NCBI GenBank assembly: GCA_016844485.1
Contig: JAENIZ010000053.1
Location: 1 to 7,745, forward strand
DNA from: Gammaproteobacteria bacterium
GTDB taxonomy: Bacteria; Pseudomonadota; Gammaproteobacteria; Eutrophobiales; Eutrophobiaceae
Direction: 5' to 3'
DNA length: 7,745 nucleotides
Shown: positions 7,311 through 7,745 of the stretch, one piece after another
Layout: every line of letters starts with the position of its first letter
How positions within the stretch are numbered: the first letter of the stretch is position 1
Made by a program: the position numbers and the translations under genes
The notes under the pieces: generated by a model
Told to the model about the DNA's origin: nothing
What the model saw: the letters and a program-made list of their open reading frames with translations, nothing else
Database searches by the model: none

Positions 7311-7745
7311 TCAACTATCATCCTGCGCCAAATCCTCGAGCATCAGCATCAGACCATTTACCACTCTGACCATCTTTTCATAATCCAGTGTGCGTGCCAC
7401 ATCACCTACCGTGTGGTAATTCATATTTCGAAAATTAGCAGTATCGGTAACCATCACGGCCGGATATCCTGCATCCCAGAAGGAGGCGTGATCAGAGCGG
7501 CGGATATGAGGGACCAATGATTCCGGTGCCGCCAGACCTTCTGCCGGGAAATCTGAGTTTTGCCGGAAATGCCTGATAGTACGCACCAGTAATGGCCGCG
7601 ATGAAATATTGGCGACGAAGGCAACGAATGATGCCGTATCAGGATAGAACCAGCTCAGTGGTACCGGGTAACTCTGACTGCCGGCTACTTCGGAATAATA
7701 TCCCAGCATTTCCAGTGAAAACATGCCGATGATATTTTCACGCTT
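7311..7745 (-). CDS. M28 family zinc peptidase, C-terminal part (cut by window edge)
   Basis: The reading frame stays open to the right edge of the window, so the last 144 residues are visible and the N-terminal part, with the first metal ligands, is missing. In the M28 family (aminopeptidase S/Y-like co-catalytic di-zinc enzymes) the visible part corresponds to the second half of the catalytic domain. Counting from the first visible residue, the SLEMLGYYS block (10-18) carries an acidic residue, Glu12, where many members have the aspartate zinc ligand. The SDHASFW stretch begins near 84, followed by the GYPAVMVTDTANFRN block (93-107). NYHTVGD (109-115) supplies the probable last zinc ligand, His111, and a final helix carries LDYEKM. 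I recall SLEM...GYYS as usual for one bacterial M28 subgroup, so Glu12 is probably not a defect. Specificity and secretion cannot be judged without the N-terminus. The gene ends 77 bases before the glycerate kinase start. Confidence 0.88.
   Translation of the reverse strand, partial: KRENIIGMFSLEMLGYYSEVAGSQSYPVPLSWFYPDTASFVAFVANISSRPLLVRTIRHFRQNSDFPAEGLAAPESLVPHIRRSDHASFWDAGYPAVMVTDTANFRNMNYHTVGDVARTLDYEKMVRVVNGLMLMLEDLAQDDS

Noticed and set aside
7311..7724. Reading the M28 peptidase as a complete 137-residue protein starting at an internal methionine.
   Set aside because: The frame stays open to the window edge with conserved family residues before that methionine, and a 137-residue form would lack the first metal ligands. 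It is a partial gene.

Overview
The window looks like a stretch of ordinary chromosome from a proteobacterium, most likely a gammaproteobacterium. The SohB, AvtA and DUF2339 proteins all resemble gammaproteobacterial family members as I remember them, and SohB and AvtA can be followed motif by motif against the E. coli proteins. I cannot name a genus. The window holds five complete genes and one partial gene. I see no tRNA, rRNA, insertion sequence, CRISPR array, phage gene or integrase. No stretch over 300 bases lacks a gene; the longest gaps are about 124 bases (left edge) and 120 bases (3658-3777).

Layout from left to right. At 125-901 (+) is a TfpX/TfpZ-type membrane protein, an accessory factor for type IV pilins, preceded by a plausible promoter. 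Converging on it is a very large multi-pass membrane protein of the DUF2339 family (940-3657, -). A 120-base AT-rich spacer then separates this gene from the divergent sohB gene (3778-4770, +), a membrane-anchored serine/lysine-dyad peptidase of family S49. The 3' end of sohB overlaps by 13 bases the 3' end of avtA (4758-6020, -), valine-pyruvate aminotransferase. Upstream of avtA on the same strand are a glycerate 2-kinase gene (6076-7233, -, GTG start with a strong ribosome binding site) and the C-terminal part of an M28-family zinc peptidase (7311-7745, -), cut off by the window edge.

The genes fall into two loose groups. The left half encodes envelope proteins: a pilin accessory protein, a DUF2339 protein and an inner-membrane peptidase. 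The right half is a same-strand run (M28 peptidase, glycerate kinase, AvtA) whose products bear on amino-acid and three-carbon metabolism: peptide cleavage, glycerate entry into lower glycolysis, and pyruvate/alanine/valine interconversion. Gaps of 77 and 55 bases leave it open whether this run is one transcript. I found no convincing intrinsic terminator.

I looked for a hidden or novel system and did not find one. The more interesting points are the pilin accessory gene with no pilin in view, the poorly understood DUF2339 protein with its own N-terminal membrane/linker module, and the compact control region between it and sohB.
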